From assembly GCA_948527295.1 (NCBI GenBank), contig CAOSWK010000002.1, positions 1 through 64,000 on the forward strand: a stretch of 64,000 nt of DNA, in the 5' to 3' direction. A program made the position numbers and the translations under genes. Below are positions 16,588 through 25,712 of this stretch, in pieces; the stretch's first letter is position 1; each line of letters starts with the position of its first letter. The notes beneath the pieces are model-generated. The model saw only the letters and a list, made by a program, of their open reading frames with translations. It made no database searches and had not been told where the DNA came from. This DNA comes from an uncultured Eubacteriales bacterium. Lineage in GTDB: Bacteria > Bacillota > Clostridia > Oscillospirales > Acutalibacteraceae.

Positions 16588-17778
16588 ATGAAAATATCTG
16601 CGATAATTTGTGAGTACAATCCCTTTCACAACGGGCATAGATACCAAATTAAGCGCACTCACGCTACGCACACCGTGGCAATCATGAGTGGGAACTTTAC
16701 TCAACGTGGGATTCCATCGGTGATTTCAAAGACCGCCAAAGCCGAAATAGCCCTAAAAAATGGGTGCGACCTAGTCATAGAGCTCCCTACTCCCTACGCC
16801 GTCGCCAGTGCAGAGCGCTTCGCTTTTGGCGCCATCTTTTTGGCCGATGCCCTTAATTGCGTGGACGTTTTGAGTTTTGGCTGCGAAAATGACAATTTAG
16901 CAAAGCTCCAAAAAGCAGCGCACGTCTCAAGTTCTGCCGAAGTTTTGGTCCTTACAAAAGAAAATCTAAAAAGCGGCGTATCCTTTGTAAAAGCCCGCCA
17001 CAACGCCATAAAAGCTCTCTTTGGCACAGATCTTGCTACGTTACTCGCCACCCCCAACAACATTTTAGCCGCAGAATACATCAAAAGCCTGAGCGCATTG
17101 GGATCCAGCATAATTCCAATGCCCATTTTGCGCAAAGAATGTGATCGCTCAAGTAGTGCGACTGTCAAAAGCATTGCAACTTCTACTGTTTTGCGCAAGA
17201 TGCTTTTTGAGTCCGACGAAAAAATAAAAAATTTTATGCCTCAAAGTGCCTACAAAATTTTAAAGAGAGAAGTTGATTGCGGCCGCGCTCCAGCGTCACT
17301 TTTAAACTGCGAACGCGCTATTTTGGCTAAACTTCGCTGCATGCAGTCTGATGACTTCTTGCAAGTCCCGGACGTTTGCGAAGGGCTCGAAAATAAAATT
17401 CACAAAGCCGTTAGAAATGCGACCTCGCTTGCGAAACTTTATTCTGGCGTAAAGAGCAAGCGCTACACGCAGCTTCGGGTTCAGCGGATTATTTTGGCTG
17501 CCTTTTTGGGGCTCGATAAAGAAATTCTCACCCTTGACCCGCCATATATCAAGGTTTTGGGCTTTAATGAGCGCGGAAAAGAAATTTTAAAAATCGCCAA
17601 AAAGCGCGCCAAATTGCCAATTGTAACTAGAGTTTTGGACAAAAAAAAGCTTTGCGAAAATCCCGTCGCGGCAAGATTCTTCAAAATAGAGTCGCAAGCG
17701 TTCGACTTATATAATCTTATGCTGCCGCGGGCTGCGGCGTGCGGATTTGAGGCCCAAAATCAGATCATAAAATTGTGA
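16588..17778 (+). CDS. tmcAL: tRNA(Met) cytidine acetate ligase
   Basis: The product is 396 aa from ATG 16588 (GGGAG at 16574-16578); the in-frame sequence upstream is not homologous and overlaps ackA. TmcAL (formerly YlbM) activates acetate with ATP to acetyl-AMP and makes N4-acetylcytidine at the wobble position of elongator tRNA-Met. The nucleotidyltransferase core is clear: AIICEYNPFHNGHRYQI with the HNGH form of the HxGH motif (about residues 14-17), IMSGNFTQRG, LVIELPTPYAVASAERFA, and a central PNNILAAEYIKSL. It is divergent from ackA, so acetate production and an acetate-using tRNA modifier share one intergenic region. Confidence 0.93.
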   Translation: MKISAIICEYNPFHNGHRYQIKRTHATHTVAIMSGNFTQRGIPSVISKTAKAEIALKNGCDLVIELPTPYAVASAERFAFGAIFLADALNCVDVLSFGCENDNLAKLQKAAHVSSSAEVLVLTKENLKSGVSFVKARHNAIKALFGTDLATLLATPNNILAAEYIKSLSALGSSIIPMPILRKECDRSSSATVKSIATSTVLRKMLFESDEKIKNFMPQSAYKILKREVDCGRAPASLLNCERAILAKLRCMQSDDFLQVPDVCEGLENKIHKAVRNATSLAKLYSGVKSKRYTQLRVQRIILAAFLGLDKEILTLDPPYIKVLGFNERGKEILKIAKKRAKLPIVTRVLDKKKLCENPVAARFFKIESQAFDLYNLMLPRAAACGFEAQNQIIKL

Positions 17779-17792
17779 AGTAATAACGCGAC

Positions 17793-19406
17793 CTATTGGT
17801 CTTTCAGAATGTTCACAAAAATTTCTTCTGCAATCTTTTTAAACGCCGGCCCACAGCTTTCTCCGCCCCCCTTTGCGTCCTCGGCAAAAACTACAATCGA
17901 ATATTTCGGCTTTTCTGCCGGAAAAATCCCAGCGTACCAAGCCTGAACTACCGCATGGTCACCGGACTTTATGCCCGTCTGTGCTGTGCCGGTTTTTGCC
18001 GCTGCTACGCCGACTTCCGGCTTTCCCTGCTTGCTGGTCCCATACTCTACCGAGGCTTTCATATACTCCACCAAATGTTTTGCGCATTCAGCCGTCAACA
18101 CCCGAGTCGGCTTGGGCTTTGCTGCCTTCTGAACATACTTCAAACCCTCATTAACAAGCCCCTCCACTAGCCTCGGCTCGCAGTAAAGCCCTTCTGCAGC
18201 TATGGTGTTTGTTAGCGCGGCCACTTGCAGCGGGGTTACAAGCAATTTGCCCTGACCAAATGAGAAATTCGCAAGAGCCCTGCTCTGTTCTAGGTCTTTC
18301 AAAGTCGGCAAAACCCCAGCCTTAGAGGTAATCCCCGGCGCCAGCTCGATTTCTTTTGAAAATCCCAAATCTTTGGCTAAATTAAGGATCTTCTCGCCGC
18401 CAATTTCTAGCGCCTTCTCAATAAAATACGCGTTGCACGAGAACGCAACGGCCTTCTCTAAGTCTATCGGCCCGTGCCCCTTATTGTTAAAACAGTGAAA
18501 CTTGTGGCCGTCCACCTCGCAACTCCCCACGCAATCATAAATCGCGTTCGGGTTCTTGTTTTCTTGCAAAATAGCCGCCGCAGTCACGAGCTTGAACACC
18601 GAACCTATATTGTACGGCAGCAGAGCTCTATTCAAAAGCGGCGAGTCTTCGTCGTTTAGCACGTCTGCAACGTTTGTTGGAGAAAACGTCGGCATGCTCA
18701 CACAGGCGCGGATCTCGCAATTCGGGACCTCGGTTATTACGATAGCGCCCTTTTTTATATATTTTTGCGCCGCGGCCTCCGCAATTCTTTGAATCTTCTG
18801 GTCGATAGTCAAAACAATCCCCCTGCTGCACTTGTACATCGTGTTCTCTATGGTCGCGCCCTCGCCCGGAATCCGCCGATTCAGAGCGTCAACCTTATAC
18901 TTCACAAAAATACTGCCTCTGGCGCTGTTCAAATAGTCATTAAAGGCCTTCTCTATCCCGCAAATTCCCTGCATGTCGCCGTTCAAGTAGCCTATTATGT
19001 GCGGCGCAATCTGCTCTTTTGCGTATCTTTGGGGCACCTTGAACGTTTTGATTCCTCTTGCGATTACTTGCTTCTCGTCCGACAATTTTAACACAAACGG
19101 TTTGCCAGACTTCATCTCTTCAAGAGCCAAGTTCCTCTCGTCTTCCGACAAAATCTGCGGCAAAACGCTTAAAGTCTCCACCTCGGGCGTCACAGAGATG
19201 TAAGTCTCGTCCTCCACCCCCACAAGCGGCCTTTTTTGGCAGTCGTATATATTGCCCCGCATTGTGGCAACCTTTAACTTGTATGAGCTCTGTCTTGCCG
19301 CGGCGTCGCAAAGCACCTCTCCTTTTGAAATTTTGTAAGTGTTATAAACCGCGATTCCCATTGCAACCATGAGCATCGAAAAAAATATTACAACCCGCTT
19401 GTACAT
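17793..19406 (-). CDS. Class B penicillin-binding protein (PBP2/SpoVD-like transpeptidase)
   Basis: The product is 537 aa from ATG 19406 (MYKRVVIFFSM, behind GGGTGAT); sequence upstream has no ribosome-binding site. One membrane anchor (about residues 4-22) is followed by a PBP dimerisation domain with MRGNIYDCQKRPL and GYLNGDMQGICGIEKAFN. The transpeptidase domain has the SxxK serine in NIGSVFKLV, the SxN motif as SCNAYFIEK, and KTGTAQTG. It cross-links peptidoglycan outside the membrane. Without PASTA domains or a dcw neighbourhood it cannot be assigned to division or sporulation. The gene is monocistronic-looking, convergent with tmcAL (14 bp). Confidence 0.9.
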   Translation of the reverse strand: MYKRVVIFFSMLMVAMGIAVYNTYKISKGEVLCDAAARQSSYKLKVATMRGNIYDCQKRPLVGVEDETYISVTPEVETLSVLPQILSEDERNLALEEMKSGKPFVLKLSDEKQVIARGIKTFKVPQRYAKEQIAPHIIGYLNGDMQGICGIEKAFNDYLNSARGSIFVKYKVDALNRRIPGEGATIENTMYKCSRGIVLTIDQKIQRIAEAAAQKYIKKGAIVITEVPNCEIRACVSMPTFSPTNVADVLNDEDSPLLNRALLPYNIGSVFKLVTAAAILQENKNPNAIYDCVGSCEVDGHKFHCFNNKGHGPIDLEKAVAFSCNAYFIEKALEIGGEKILNLAKDLGFSKEIELAPGITSKAGVLPTLKDLEQSRALANFSFGQGKLLVTPLQVAALTNTIAAEGLYCEPRLVEGLVNEGLKYVQKAAKPKPTRVLTAECAKHLVEYMKASVEYGTSKQGKPEVGVAAAKTGTAQTGIKSGDHAVVQAWYAGIFPAEKPKYSIVVFAEDAKGGGESCGPAFKKIAEEIFVNILKDQ

Positions 19407-19485
19407 AAAATCACCCGTGGCTATTATTGCCAAATCAGCACCAAATATATTCGCACAGGTTTTATGAGGCGCAAAAATATAGAAA

Positions 19486-19516
19486 TAAAGAGCAGCCCAG
19501 CACGCGGCCACTCTTT
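19486..19516 (-). terminator. Hairpin between the P-loop gene and the PBP gene
   Basis: Minus strand: AAAGAGTGGCC / GGGCTGCTCTTT with one mismatch, then ATTTCTATATTTTTG. It probably terminates the upstream P-loop gene. Confidence 0.5.
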
Positions 19517-19548
19517 TTACTCGTCGTCTAAAATTAAATCTAAATCAA

Positions 19549-19971
19549 TTAGTGCTCTTTTATCATCGCCAAACTTCGCATTTTATCTGGCAGATCAGAC
19601 ACAACAACAGGCACAGCCAGCGTCAGTGCGGCATTGCTCTTTTTGCAAACCTCGCTGAGGCCTTCTATAAAGCCGACCAACTCGTCTATGTTGATTTTAT
19701 CCGGCTCAAAAATCGAATCAATCAAAATGTCGGTAACGTCATAATTGCCGGCGCAAACACCACAGATGAATCCATGCAGGCCCGCAAAATCTGAGATGTT
19801 GTAGTCCCTTATGTTAATAAGTCGCACACTGTGGTCCAAGTCAAGCGTAAGGTTGCTTTCCTTCGCGATTAAAACGACCGTGCCATCACTCTTAGCCGCC
19901 CGATTATTCGCAAGCTCCACTAACTTTTTGGTTTTGCCAAGGCCCTTTTGCCCCACGATCAAGTCTATCAT
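19549..19971 (-). CDS. Small P-loop ATP-binding protein
   Basis: The product is 140 aa. It starts MIDLIVGQKGLGKTKKLVEL, with a Walker A motif GQKGLGKT at residues 7-14. A hydrophobic strand ending in acidic residues (VTDILIDSIF, about 79-88) could serve as Walker B. Clostridial homologues of this size are often labelled twitching motility protein PilT, but the secretion-ATPase domains are absent, so that name should not be taken as function. It stands between pgi and the PBP gene on the same strand. Role unknown. Confidence 0.65.
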   Translation of the reverse strand: MIDLIVGQKGLGKTKKLVELANNRAAKSDGTVVLIAKESNLTLDLDHSVRLINIRDYNISDFAGLHGFICGVCAGNYDVTDILIDSIFEPDKINIDELVGFIEGLSEVCKKSNAALTLAVPVVVSDLPDKMRSLAMIKEH

Positions 19972-20041
19972 TTTGCCGTTCCCCCTAAAATAATTTAAAA
20001 TCGTCCTGGATTTTTGGAATTTTCAGACAACACATGCACTC

Positions 20042-21337
20042 TCAGTTGCCCAAAAGCGCAAACATGTTTTTTTTGTAAGCCTCCACCCCCGGCTGGTCAA
20101 ACGGATTAACGCCCGAAATATAGCTCGAAATCGCACACGCTTTCTCAAAAAAGTATATCAAATACCCCACTTCAAAGGGGTTTATCTCTGGCACTTTTAA
20201 GATAACATTCGGCACGCCGCCGTCGGTATGCGCTGCCACGGTCCCTAAGAACGCATTTTTGTTGACGAATCCTATCGTCTTGCCAGAGAGAAAATTCAAA
20301 CCGTCCGCATCGCCGACAATTGCCTCGATTAAAATATCATCTCGCGGCTTCTCAAAGTACACAATAGTCTCAAAAATATTGCGAGTGCCGCTCTGAATGT
20401 ACTGCCCCATCGAATGCAAGTCGGTCGAAAAAATCGCAGAGGCCGGAAAAATCCCCTTGCCGTCCTTCCCCTCGCTCTCGCCAAACAGCTGCTTGAACCA
20501 CTCATTCATCATCGCAAAATTCGTCTCGGAACTTGCCAAAATCTCAATGCTCTTGCCCTTCCCGCTGTGCAAAATATTGCGAATCGCCGCGTATTTGTAG
20601 CAATAGTTCTGGTCTAATTCTGCACAAGCTAAGTCCTCCTGCGCACGTCTGGCTCCCAGCAACAGTTCATCGATATCGATGCCCGCAACTGCCATTGGCA
20701 AGAGCCCCACCGCCGTCAGCACAGAATACCTGCCGCCGATGTCTTCCGGAATCACAAAAGTTTCGTACCCCTCTTCATCCGCCAGCCGCTTTAGTTTGCC
20801 CTTTTGCCTATCCGTGGTGCAGAAAATCCGCTTTCTGGCCTCTTCTTTGCCGTACTTATCTTCCAAAAATCGCTTAAACACTCTAAATGCCAGCGCGGGC
20901 TCCAGCGTAGTGCCAGACTTCGACACCACGTTTATGCTCACGTTCCGCCCCTCGCAGATCTTCAACAGGTCGCTCAAATCCGCAGCGCTAATGCTGTTTC
21001 CAGCAAAATAAATGTCCGGCGTGGTTTTGGGCAGAGCGTTATAATTTCGCGACTTTATCAGCTCGATCACAGCCCTAGCGCCCAAATACGAGCCGCCAAT
21101 GCCGATCACTACAAAGACGTCCGTGTTAGCGCTTATTTTGCGGGCAGTCTCCTTTATCCTGGAAAATTCCTCCCTGTCGTAATCGGTAGGCAGCGTGACC
21201 CAACCTGTAAACTCGCTCCCCAAGCCGGTCTTTTTATGCAAAAAATCGTGCGCTAAACTTACCGAGGGCTCAATCTTCTCGTAATCCTCGCCGCTAATAA
21301 ATGAATCCAAATACTTCGTGTTCAGCTCAACAGGCAT
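20042..21337 (-). CDS. pgi: Glucose-6-phosphate isomerase
   Basis: The product is 431 aa from ATG 21337 (MPVELNTKYLDSF), 9 nt from AAGGAG; an in-frame start 39 bases upstream has no ribosome-binding site. It interconverts glucose-6-phosphate and fructose-6-phosphate. Family motifs are VVIGIGGSYLGARAVIE, INVVSKSGTTLEPALAFR, EDIGGRYSVLTAVGLLPMAVAG (signature with catalytic residues) and SGKGKSIEIL. The length fits the compact Firmicutes form. It is separate from the other glycolytic gene in the window, gpmI. Confidence 0.96.
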   Translation of the reverse strand: MPVELNTKYLDSFISGEDYEKIEPSVSLAHDFLHKKTGLGSEFTGWVTLPTDYDREEFSRIKETARKISANTDVFVVIGIGGSYLGARAVIELIKSRNYNALPKTTPDIYFAGNSISAADLSDLLKICEGRNVSINVVSKSGTTLEPALAFRVFKRFLEDKYGKEEARKRIFCTTDRQKGKLKRLADEEGYETFVIPEDIGGRYSVLTAVGLLPMAVAGIDIDELLLGARRAQEDLACAELDQNYCYKYAAIRNILHSGKGKSIEILASSETNFAMMNEWFKQLFGESEGKDGKGIFPASAIFSTDLHSMGQYIQSGTRNIFETIVYFEKPRDDILIEAIVGDADGLNFLSGKTIGFVNKNAFLGTVAAHTDGGVPNVILKVPEINPFEVGYLIYFFEKACAISSYISGVNPFDQPGVEAYKKNMFALLGN

Positions 21338-21435
21338 GGCTTTGCGCTCCTTGCTCGCATTTTTTCTAACACTCAAACGAATATTAGGTTCATTTTAACG
21401 CATGGGCGCGCTTTTTGCAACGGTTTTGCTGCAAT

Positions 21436-22620
21436 TTAAATTCTTAAAAAATCCATTAGCAAAATTTTAAAAACCGCGCCAAAATTTATTTTCTCTACGC
21501 TTTCTGCCGCCACGATATCGTACTCTGCGACGATTTCGTCCCCAAGTTTGTAAATGAGCCGGCCCAAACTTTGCCCTTTTTGCACGGGTGCCGAGGCTTC
21601 ATCAGCTATCTCCATGCTGCTGTCGATGCTGTGCTCCTTGCCCTTTGGCACCAGCACTTCGTTTGCAATGTCCGCTTCGACCGCCACGCTTGGCTGCATG
21701 CCGTCAGTTACCCTAACCGGCGCAAAGATGCTCTCGTCCACAACCGGTTTTAGCATATTATAATTTGCAAACCCAAAGTCCATCAGCGCTGCGGCGTCTT
21801 TGAAGCGCTCTTTGCCGTTGGCCCCTCCCAGCACTACCGCGTTTAGCGTTAGGTTTTCTCTGGTTGCCGTTGCGGTGATGCAGCTTCCGGCCTGCGACGT
21901 TGTGCCGGTTTTTAGCCCCGTGATGCCCTTATAGCTTTTCAAAAGCTTATTTGTGTTCACCAGCTGAGTCTTGCCGTCTCTCAAATAGTCCATCCAGATT
22001 GAGGTGTAGTCGAATATTTTTTTGTGTTTGATGAGTTCCCGCGACATCAAGGCAACATCGTACGCACTCGTCACGTGGCCGTCCTCATCCAGCCCGTTGC
22101 AGTTTTTAAACACCGTCTCAGCCATAGAGAGCTCCTTGGCTTTGCGGTTCATTTCCGAAACAAACAAATCCTCCGAACCGCAGACATGTTCTGCTAAAGC
22201 CACAGCCGCGTCGTTTGCAGAGGCCACCATAACGGCTTTTATGAGCTCATCCACCGTCATGGTTTCTCCCGGCTTTAGCCAAATGTCCGAGCCGCCCATG
22301 GATGCCGCATGCTCACTCGCAGACACTGTATCCTGCAAACTTATCTTTTCGCTGTCCAAAGCTTCCATCACCAAAATCATCGTCATGACCTTGGTTATAG
22401 ACGCACAGCAGCGCACCTCGTGCGAATTTTTTTCAAAAAGCACCCTCCCAGTCTTAGGCTCCATCAAAACCGCCGCCGGAGCCAAAATTTCTATATTCGA
22501 AGCATTAGCCGCTTCGTTCGCACAAACACTCACCTTAAGAACAGAAATAAACACAAACGAAAATATAATAATCAAGCTGGTCACGACTCTGGCGTACCTC
22601 TTTGTGATATCAATGCACAC
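21436..22620 (-). CDS. Serine-type D-Ala-D-Ala carboxypeptidase (DacF/PBP5 family)
   Basis: The product is 394 aa from GTG 22620, which has AAGGGGG 7 nt upstream; the longer frame begins without a ribosome-binding site. A signal peptide (about residues 9-33, ending VSVCANEA) is followed by the S11 peptidase domain: VLMEPKTGRVLFEKN, the active-site SITK, SANDAAVALAEH (SxN), and LKTGTTSQAG (KTG). A PBP5-type C-terminal beta domain and a final hydrophobic helix that may associate with membrane complete it. It trims the terminal D-Ala of peptidoglycan stem peptides. It stands upstream of pgi on the same strand. Confidence 0.92.
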   Translation of the reverse strand: MCIDITKRYARVVTSLIIIFSFVFISVLKVSVCANEAANASNIEILAPAAVLMEPKTGRVLFEKNSHEVRCCASITKVMTMILVMEALDSEKISLQDTVSASEHAASMGGSDIWLKPGETMTVDELIKAVMVASANDAAVALAEHVCGSEDLFVSEMNRKAKELSMAETVFKNCNGLDEDGHVTSAYDVALMSRELIKHKKIFDYTSIWMDYLRDGKTQLVNTNKLLKSYKGITGLKTGTTSQAGSCITATATRENLTLNAVVLGGANGKERFKDAAALMDFGFANYNMLKPVVDESIFAPVRVTDGMQPSVAVEADIANEVLVPKGKEHSIDSSMEIADEASAPVQKGQSLGRLIYKLGDEIVAEYDIVAAESVEKINFGAVFKILLMDFLRI

Positions 22621-22765
22621 GTTGCTTCCCCCTTCAAACTTTTTGAGATTTTTATTAATACTTATTCTCGCAAAAATCGATCTATGACAAACATCCAAAA
22701 AGCGAGGATTATTGCCAGTTAAAGGCAGATGTAAATTAAAATTTACTCAAAAATTAATGTACAAA

Positions 22766-22797
22766 CAAAAAAAGAGCCCCAAACTTTAGGGCTCCTT
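22766..22797 (-). terminator. Terminator of rubrerythrin gene
   Basis: Minus strand: GAGCCC / GGGCTC stem with an 8-9-nt loop, then CTTTTTTTG (stem 22774-22794). Confidence 0.85.
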
Positions 22798-22824
22798 TTG
22801 GCTTAAACAAGCTAAAATGCAAAA

Positions 22825-23364
22825 TCAATAATTTTCGGCTTTTATCTCAAAATAGGCTTGTGGATGCTTGCATGTTGGGCACTCTTCTGGCGCAGATTTA
22901 CCCACGTGCACATGCCCACAATTTCTGCAGATCCACACTACCACTTCGTCTTTTTCAAAGACTTTTTTATTCTGAACATTCTTTAGCAAAGCATTATATC
23001 TTTCTTCGTGGCCTTTTTCAATCTTTGCAACCTGCCGCATAGCTTCTGCAATCTCGGTAAAGCCCTCTTCATCGGCAACTTCGGCAAATTTTTTATACAT
23101 ATCGGTCCATTCGTAGTTTTCCCCAGCTGCGGCATCCTTTAAATTTTCGGCCGTCTTTGGCACTTCCCCCTTATTTAAATATTTGAACCATAATTTTGCA
23201 TGTTCTTTCTCGTTATCCGCCGTTTCTTCAAAAATATCCGCAATCTGCTGATATCCCTCTTTTCTTGCAGCAGAGGCATAATAGGTATACTTATTTCTTG
23301 CCTGAGATTCTCCAGCAAAAGCAGCCAACAAATTGGCTTCTGTACGGCTTCCTTTAAAATCCAT
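22825..23364 (-). CDS. rbr: Rubrerythrin
   Basis: The product is 179 aa. Residues 1-140 form the four-helix diiron domain, with E and ExxH ligands visible in AFAGESQARNKY, EETADNEKEHAK and IEKGHEERYN. Residues about 143-175 form a rubredoxin-like FeS4 domain with paired CxxC motifs (CRNCGHVHVG and CPTCKHP). Rubrerythrins reduce hydrogen peroxide in anaerobes with electrons from NADH via rubredoxin, so this supports an anaerobic lifestyle. The gene has a strong ribosome-binding site (AGGAGG) and its own terminator. Confidence 0.97.
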   Translation of the reverse strand: MDFKGSRTEANLLAAFAGESQARNKYTYYASAARKEGYQQIADIFEETADNEKEHAKLWFKYLNKGEVPKTAENLKDAAAGENYEWTDMYKKFAEVADEEGFTEIAEAMRQVAKIEKGHEERYNALLKNVQNKKVFEKDEVVVWICRNCGHVHVGKSAPEECPTCKHPQAYFEIKAENY

Positions 23365-23748
23365 GATAAAAAACCTCCTAAAAAATTAAAGCATTTATTG
23401 TAAGGACTATATTAATTATACTGCGCTGCCCTCAAAATTACAACCAAACTTTCAAATTTTATTTTTCTTAATTTTAAAATTAAACGTCAAAAAACGGTAA
23501 TTAATTTTTTATTTTTTTCGTTTACAACATAAAAATCTGCCTTTAAAATTTCCGTCAAGTTTTTTATTTAACCGTCAAAAAGCCCTCCTCAATTTTGACA
23601 AATATCGATTATAAATTTTGTCTATGTCCCATCAAACTTTTTTGCCCTTCAATTTTATTGATTTTTTTGAATCTTTAACGCCAATTTAAACTTGAATTTA
23701 TCTGTTTTGACATGTAAAATATACATAATAGAGGAGTGTGATTCCACA
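23365..23748 (+). other. AT-rich intergenic region between divergent rubrerythrin and NUDIX genes
   Basis: No gene is seen. TTGAAT (23692-23697), 17-bp spacer, TAAAAT (23715-23720) is a reasonable promoter for the NUDIX gene. Short repeats of a CGTCAAAAA-type string occur between 23482 and 23582 and could be operator half-sites, but this is weak. The rubrerythrin promoter was not identified. Confidence 0.45.
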
Positions 23749-24477
23749 ATGCTTGGAAAAATTTTTGAGGTGGTGATTGACGGATCTGCTTACGGCTCCA
23801 GTGCAAAATATTGTGCCCCGCTATATGCGGCACATATTGTAGATCCTCTGCCGAGCTTCTTTAACAAAAAAGTATATTTTATCTCGAACAAACCCGTACA
23901 AAAATCGACCATCGGCACGGTGATAGCTATTGCCAACAAGGGTGAACATTGCGAAAAATTAATTTTGGCTCCCAAAGGTGCTATTTATTATTCGCCCGAG
24001 ATTCGAAGTCGCCTTTCTAGAATCAAAAATCAGTTCCCGTACCGGTTAACTTGTCTTTATGAAAAGTCCTGCGGCGCCGTTATTTTTAATGATTTATCGG
24101 ATGAACGCTATTTTTTGGTCGTAAAAAACACTAATGGCAGATATTGGGGCTTTCCAAAAGGACATATAGAAATTGGCGAAACCGAAGAGCAGACCGCAAT
24201 ACGAGAGGTTAAAGAAGAGACTAATCTGGACGTTACCATTCTGGATGGATTTCGCAAAACTAGTGTGTATCGGCTTTTTGGCCAGGTAAAGAAAAAAGTT
24301 GTGATTTTTGTGGCAAAGGCTAACAGCAAAAAAGTTACCGCCCAAAATAGCGAGATAGAAAAGTACAAATGGCTAAAAAAAGATGATATATACAAGTGCC
24401 TGAATCATCGAAATGATCTGAAAATTTTTGAAGAAGCCGTAAAATGGCTCGAGAAAAATAAAATTGTTAATAAATAA
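23749..24477 (+). CDS. NUDIX hydrolase with N-terminal pyrophosphatase-like domain
   Basis: The product is 242 aa from ATG 23749 (GAGGAG 12 nt upstream). Residues about 1-100 resemble the inorganic-pyrophosphatase-like extension seen in some clostridial NUDIX proteins (KIFEVVIDGSAYG, GTVIAIANKGEHCEKLILAP). Residues about 102-235 are a NUDIX domain of the Ap4A-hydrolase type: CGAVIFNDLSDERYFLVVKN, then the NUDIX box GHIEIGETEEQTAIREVKEETNL at residues about 143-165 with all catalytic glutamates. The likely activity is cleavage of diadenosine tetraphosphate or similar dinucleotides; substrate is inference. The gene is single, with a terminator downstream. Confidence 0.8.
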   Translation: MLGKIFEVVIDGSAYGSSAKYCAPLYAAHIVDPLPSFFNKKVYFISNKPVQKSTIGTVIAIANKGEHCEKLILAPKGAIYYSPEIRSRLSRIKNQFPYRLTCLYEKSCGAVIFNDLSDERYFLVVKNTNGRYWGFPKGHIEIGETEEQTAIREVKEETNLDVTILDGFRKTSVYRLFGQVKKKVVIFVAKANSKKVTAQNSEIEKYKWLKKDDIYKCLNHRNDLKIFEEAVKWLEKNKIVNK

Positions 24478-24492
24478 CAATTTTTAAACAAT

Positions 24493-24551
24493 AGACAATA
24501 TCGGTTATATTGAGTTTTTAACCAATTAAATCAATCGATATTGTTTATTTT
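24493..24551 (+). terminator. Terminator of the NUDIX gene
   Basis: ACAATATCG and CGATATTGT form the outer stem and GGTTA / TAACC an inner one; TTATTTTTG follows. Confidence 0.6.
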
Positions 24552-24563
24552 TGTTTCATCCTC

Positions 24564-24593
24564 TTGACAAATATAATAAAAATATGCTATAAT
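24564..24593 (+). promoter_or_regulatory. Promoter of the exported metallopeptidase
   Basis: TTGACA (24564-24569), 18-bp spacer, TATAAT (24588-24593), so the upstream in-frame ATG near 24564 is not the start. Confidence 0.8.
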
Positions 24594-24626
24594 TTTATTC
24601 ACAACAGACAGAAAAGGGGTGATAAG

Positions 24627-25586
24627 ATGTTGAAAAAGGTATTATCTATTTTTATTTCTTGTACATTTACGATAAGTCCTGTGATTGCACACGCTAGCTT
24701 TGGTGGTTTTTGTAATAATTTATGCCTCTCTAACAAGCAAGCAGAAATTGTAGGGAAGAGACTTGAAAAATTAACTCAAATCGTTAATAACATTATAATA
24801 AATAATAAGTTAGACGCTTCCATAATTAAAAAATATCAAAATTCTAAATTCCCAAGGATAAGTAAGCACTTTGTTTTGGACATTGATGATAGTTTACTTG
24901 ATGGGAATATATCTCCCGAAAATTTAAAAAGATGGTTAGACCATCTAGATGATGCTTATGAGGCTTATGTTGATTTAGTAGGAAAAGGTTATGACAAAAA
25001 AGTCCAAATAATAGGTGCTAATATTACTAACTGGGCAGAAGCCCATTACTATGATCTTACTAATCCCCATATAAAATGGAACAAAGCCGTTATGCCTGAA
25101 GCGCTACAATTAATAAATGATAAGGATGATTGGTCGTTTGGGATTTTGCATGAGATTGGCCATTTATTTGATTTCGATAATAGATGGGTCTTTGACTTTG
25201 AACTTTTTGCAAACTTTAAAAAAACTTATATATATGATATTTTGGGCGCAAAAACCACATGGGATCGGGATAAAATTCACACAAAAGAAAACATTACTGA
25301 TTTTCATTGTTCTAAGTCTGAAATTGGCCAAAAAAAATCGGAATTAAATAATAATTCGACTGCTCTAGAAAAGTTGGACGATTTTATGGTTTGCAAATTG
25401 GGTGAACTAAAAGAAATAATTGGTTGGAATCCTATTAAAAATGTATTTAGAAATTTTCCTTCTGACGTACTTAATAAATTTGATTTATTTATGAATCTTT
25501 TAAGCAATGAAAGTGGGCATAGTATTGATGAAACAATGTCTGAAGAGGATTATAAAACTGTCATTGACTACTATAATCCTAATTGA
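24627..25586 (+). CDS. Exported putative zinc metallopeptidase (HEIGH)
   Basis: The product is 319 aa from ATG 24627 behind AAGGGGTGAT. Residues 1-23 are a signal peptide (LKKVLSIFISCTFTISPVIAHA). The zinc motif HEIGH is at residues 175-179 in GILHEIGHLFDF, with a glutamate about 15 residues later (FELFANF) as probable third ligand. This HExGH with a nearby Glu recalls M60-like (enhancin) peptidases, whose members attack mucins or glycoproteins, but overall family membership is not certain. No anchor is visible, so the protein is probably released. It has its own promoter and terminator and no functional neighbours; it is AT-rich. Confidence 0.7.
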   Translation: MLKKVLSIFISCTFTISPVIAHASFGGFCNNLCLSNKQAEIVGKRLEKLTQIVNNIIINNKLDASIIKKYQNSKFPRISKHFVLDIDDSLLDGNISPENLKRWLDHLDDAYEAYVDLVGKGYDKKVQIIGANITNWAEAHYYDLTNPHIKWNKAVMPEALQLINDKDDWSFGILHEIGHLFDFDNRWVFDFELFANFKKTYIYDILGAKTTWDRDKIHTKENITDFHCSKSEIGQKKSELNNNSTALEKLDDFMVCKLGELKEIIGWNPIKNVFRNFPSDVLNKFDLFMNLLSNESGHSIDETMSEEDYKTVIDYYNPN

Positions 25587-25645
25587 TAAATTTGTTTAAC
25601 AAAGAATATAAAATCGAAATTCAAATTTTTCGAAAATAATAAAGT

Positions 25646-25684
25646 GAGATAGCTTAAAACTAGCTATCTCTTTCTTGTTTTTAT
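25646..25684 (+). terminator. Terminator of the exported metallopeptidase
   Basis: GAGATAGCT / AGCTATCTC stem, then TTTCTTGTTTTT. Confidence 0.85.
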
Positions 25685-25712
25685 AAATTATCACTTCTAT
25701 TCAAAAGTTATT

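Noticed and set aside
19549..19971. PilT twitching ATPase label for the small P-loop protein
   Set aside because: At 140 aa it has a Walker A motif but none of the other secretion-ATPase domains.
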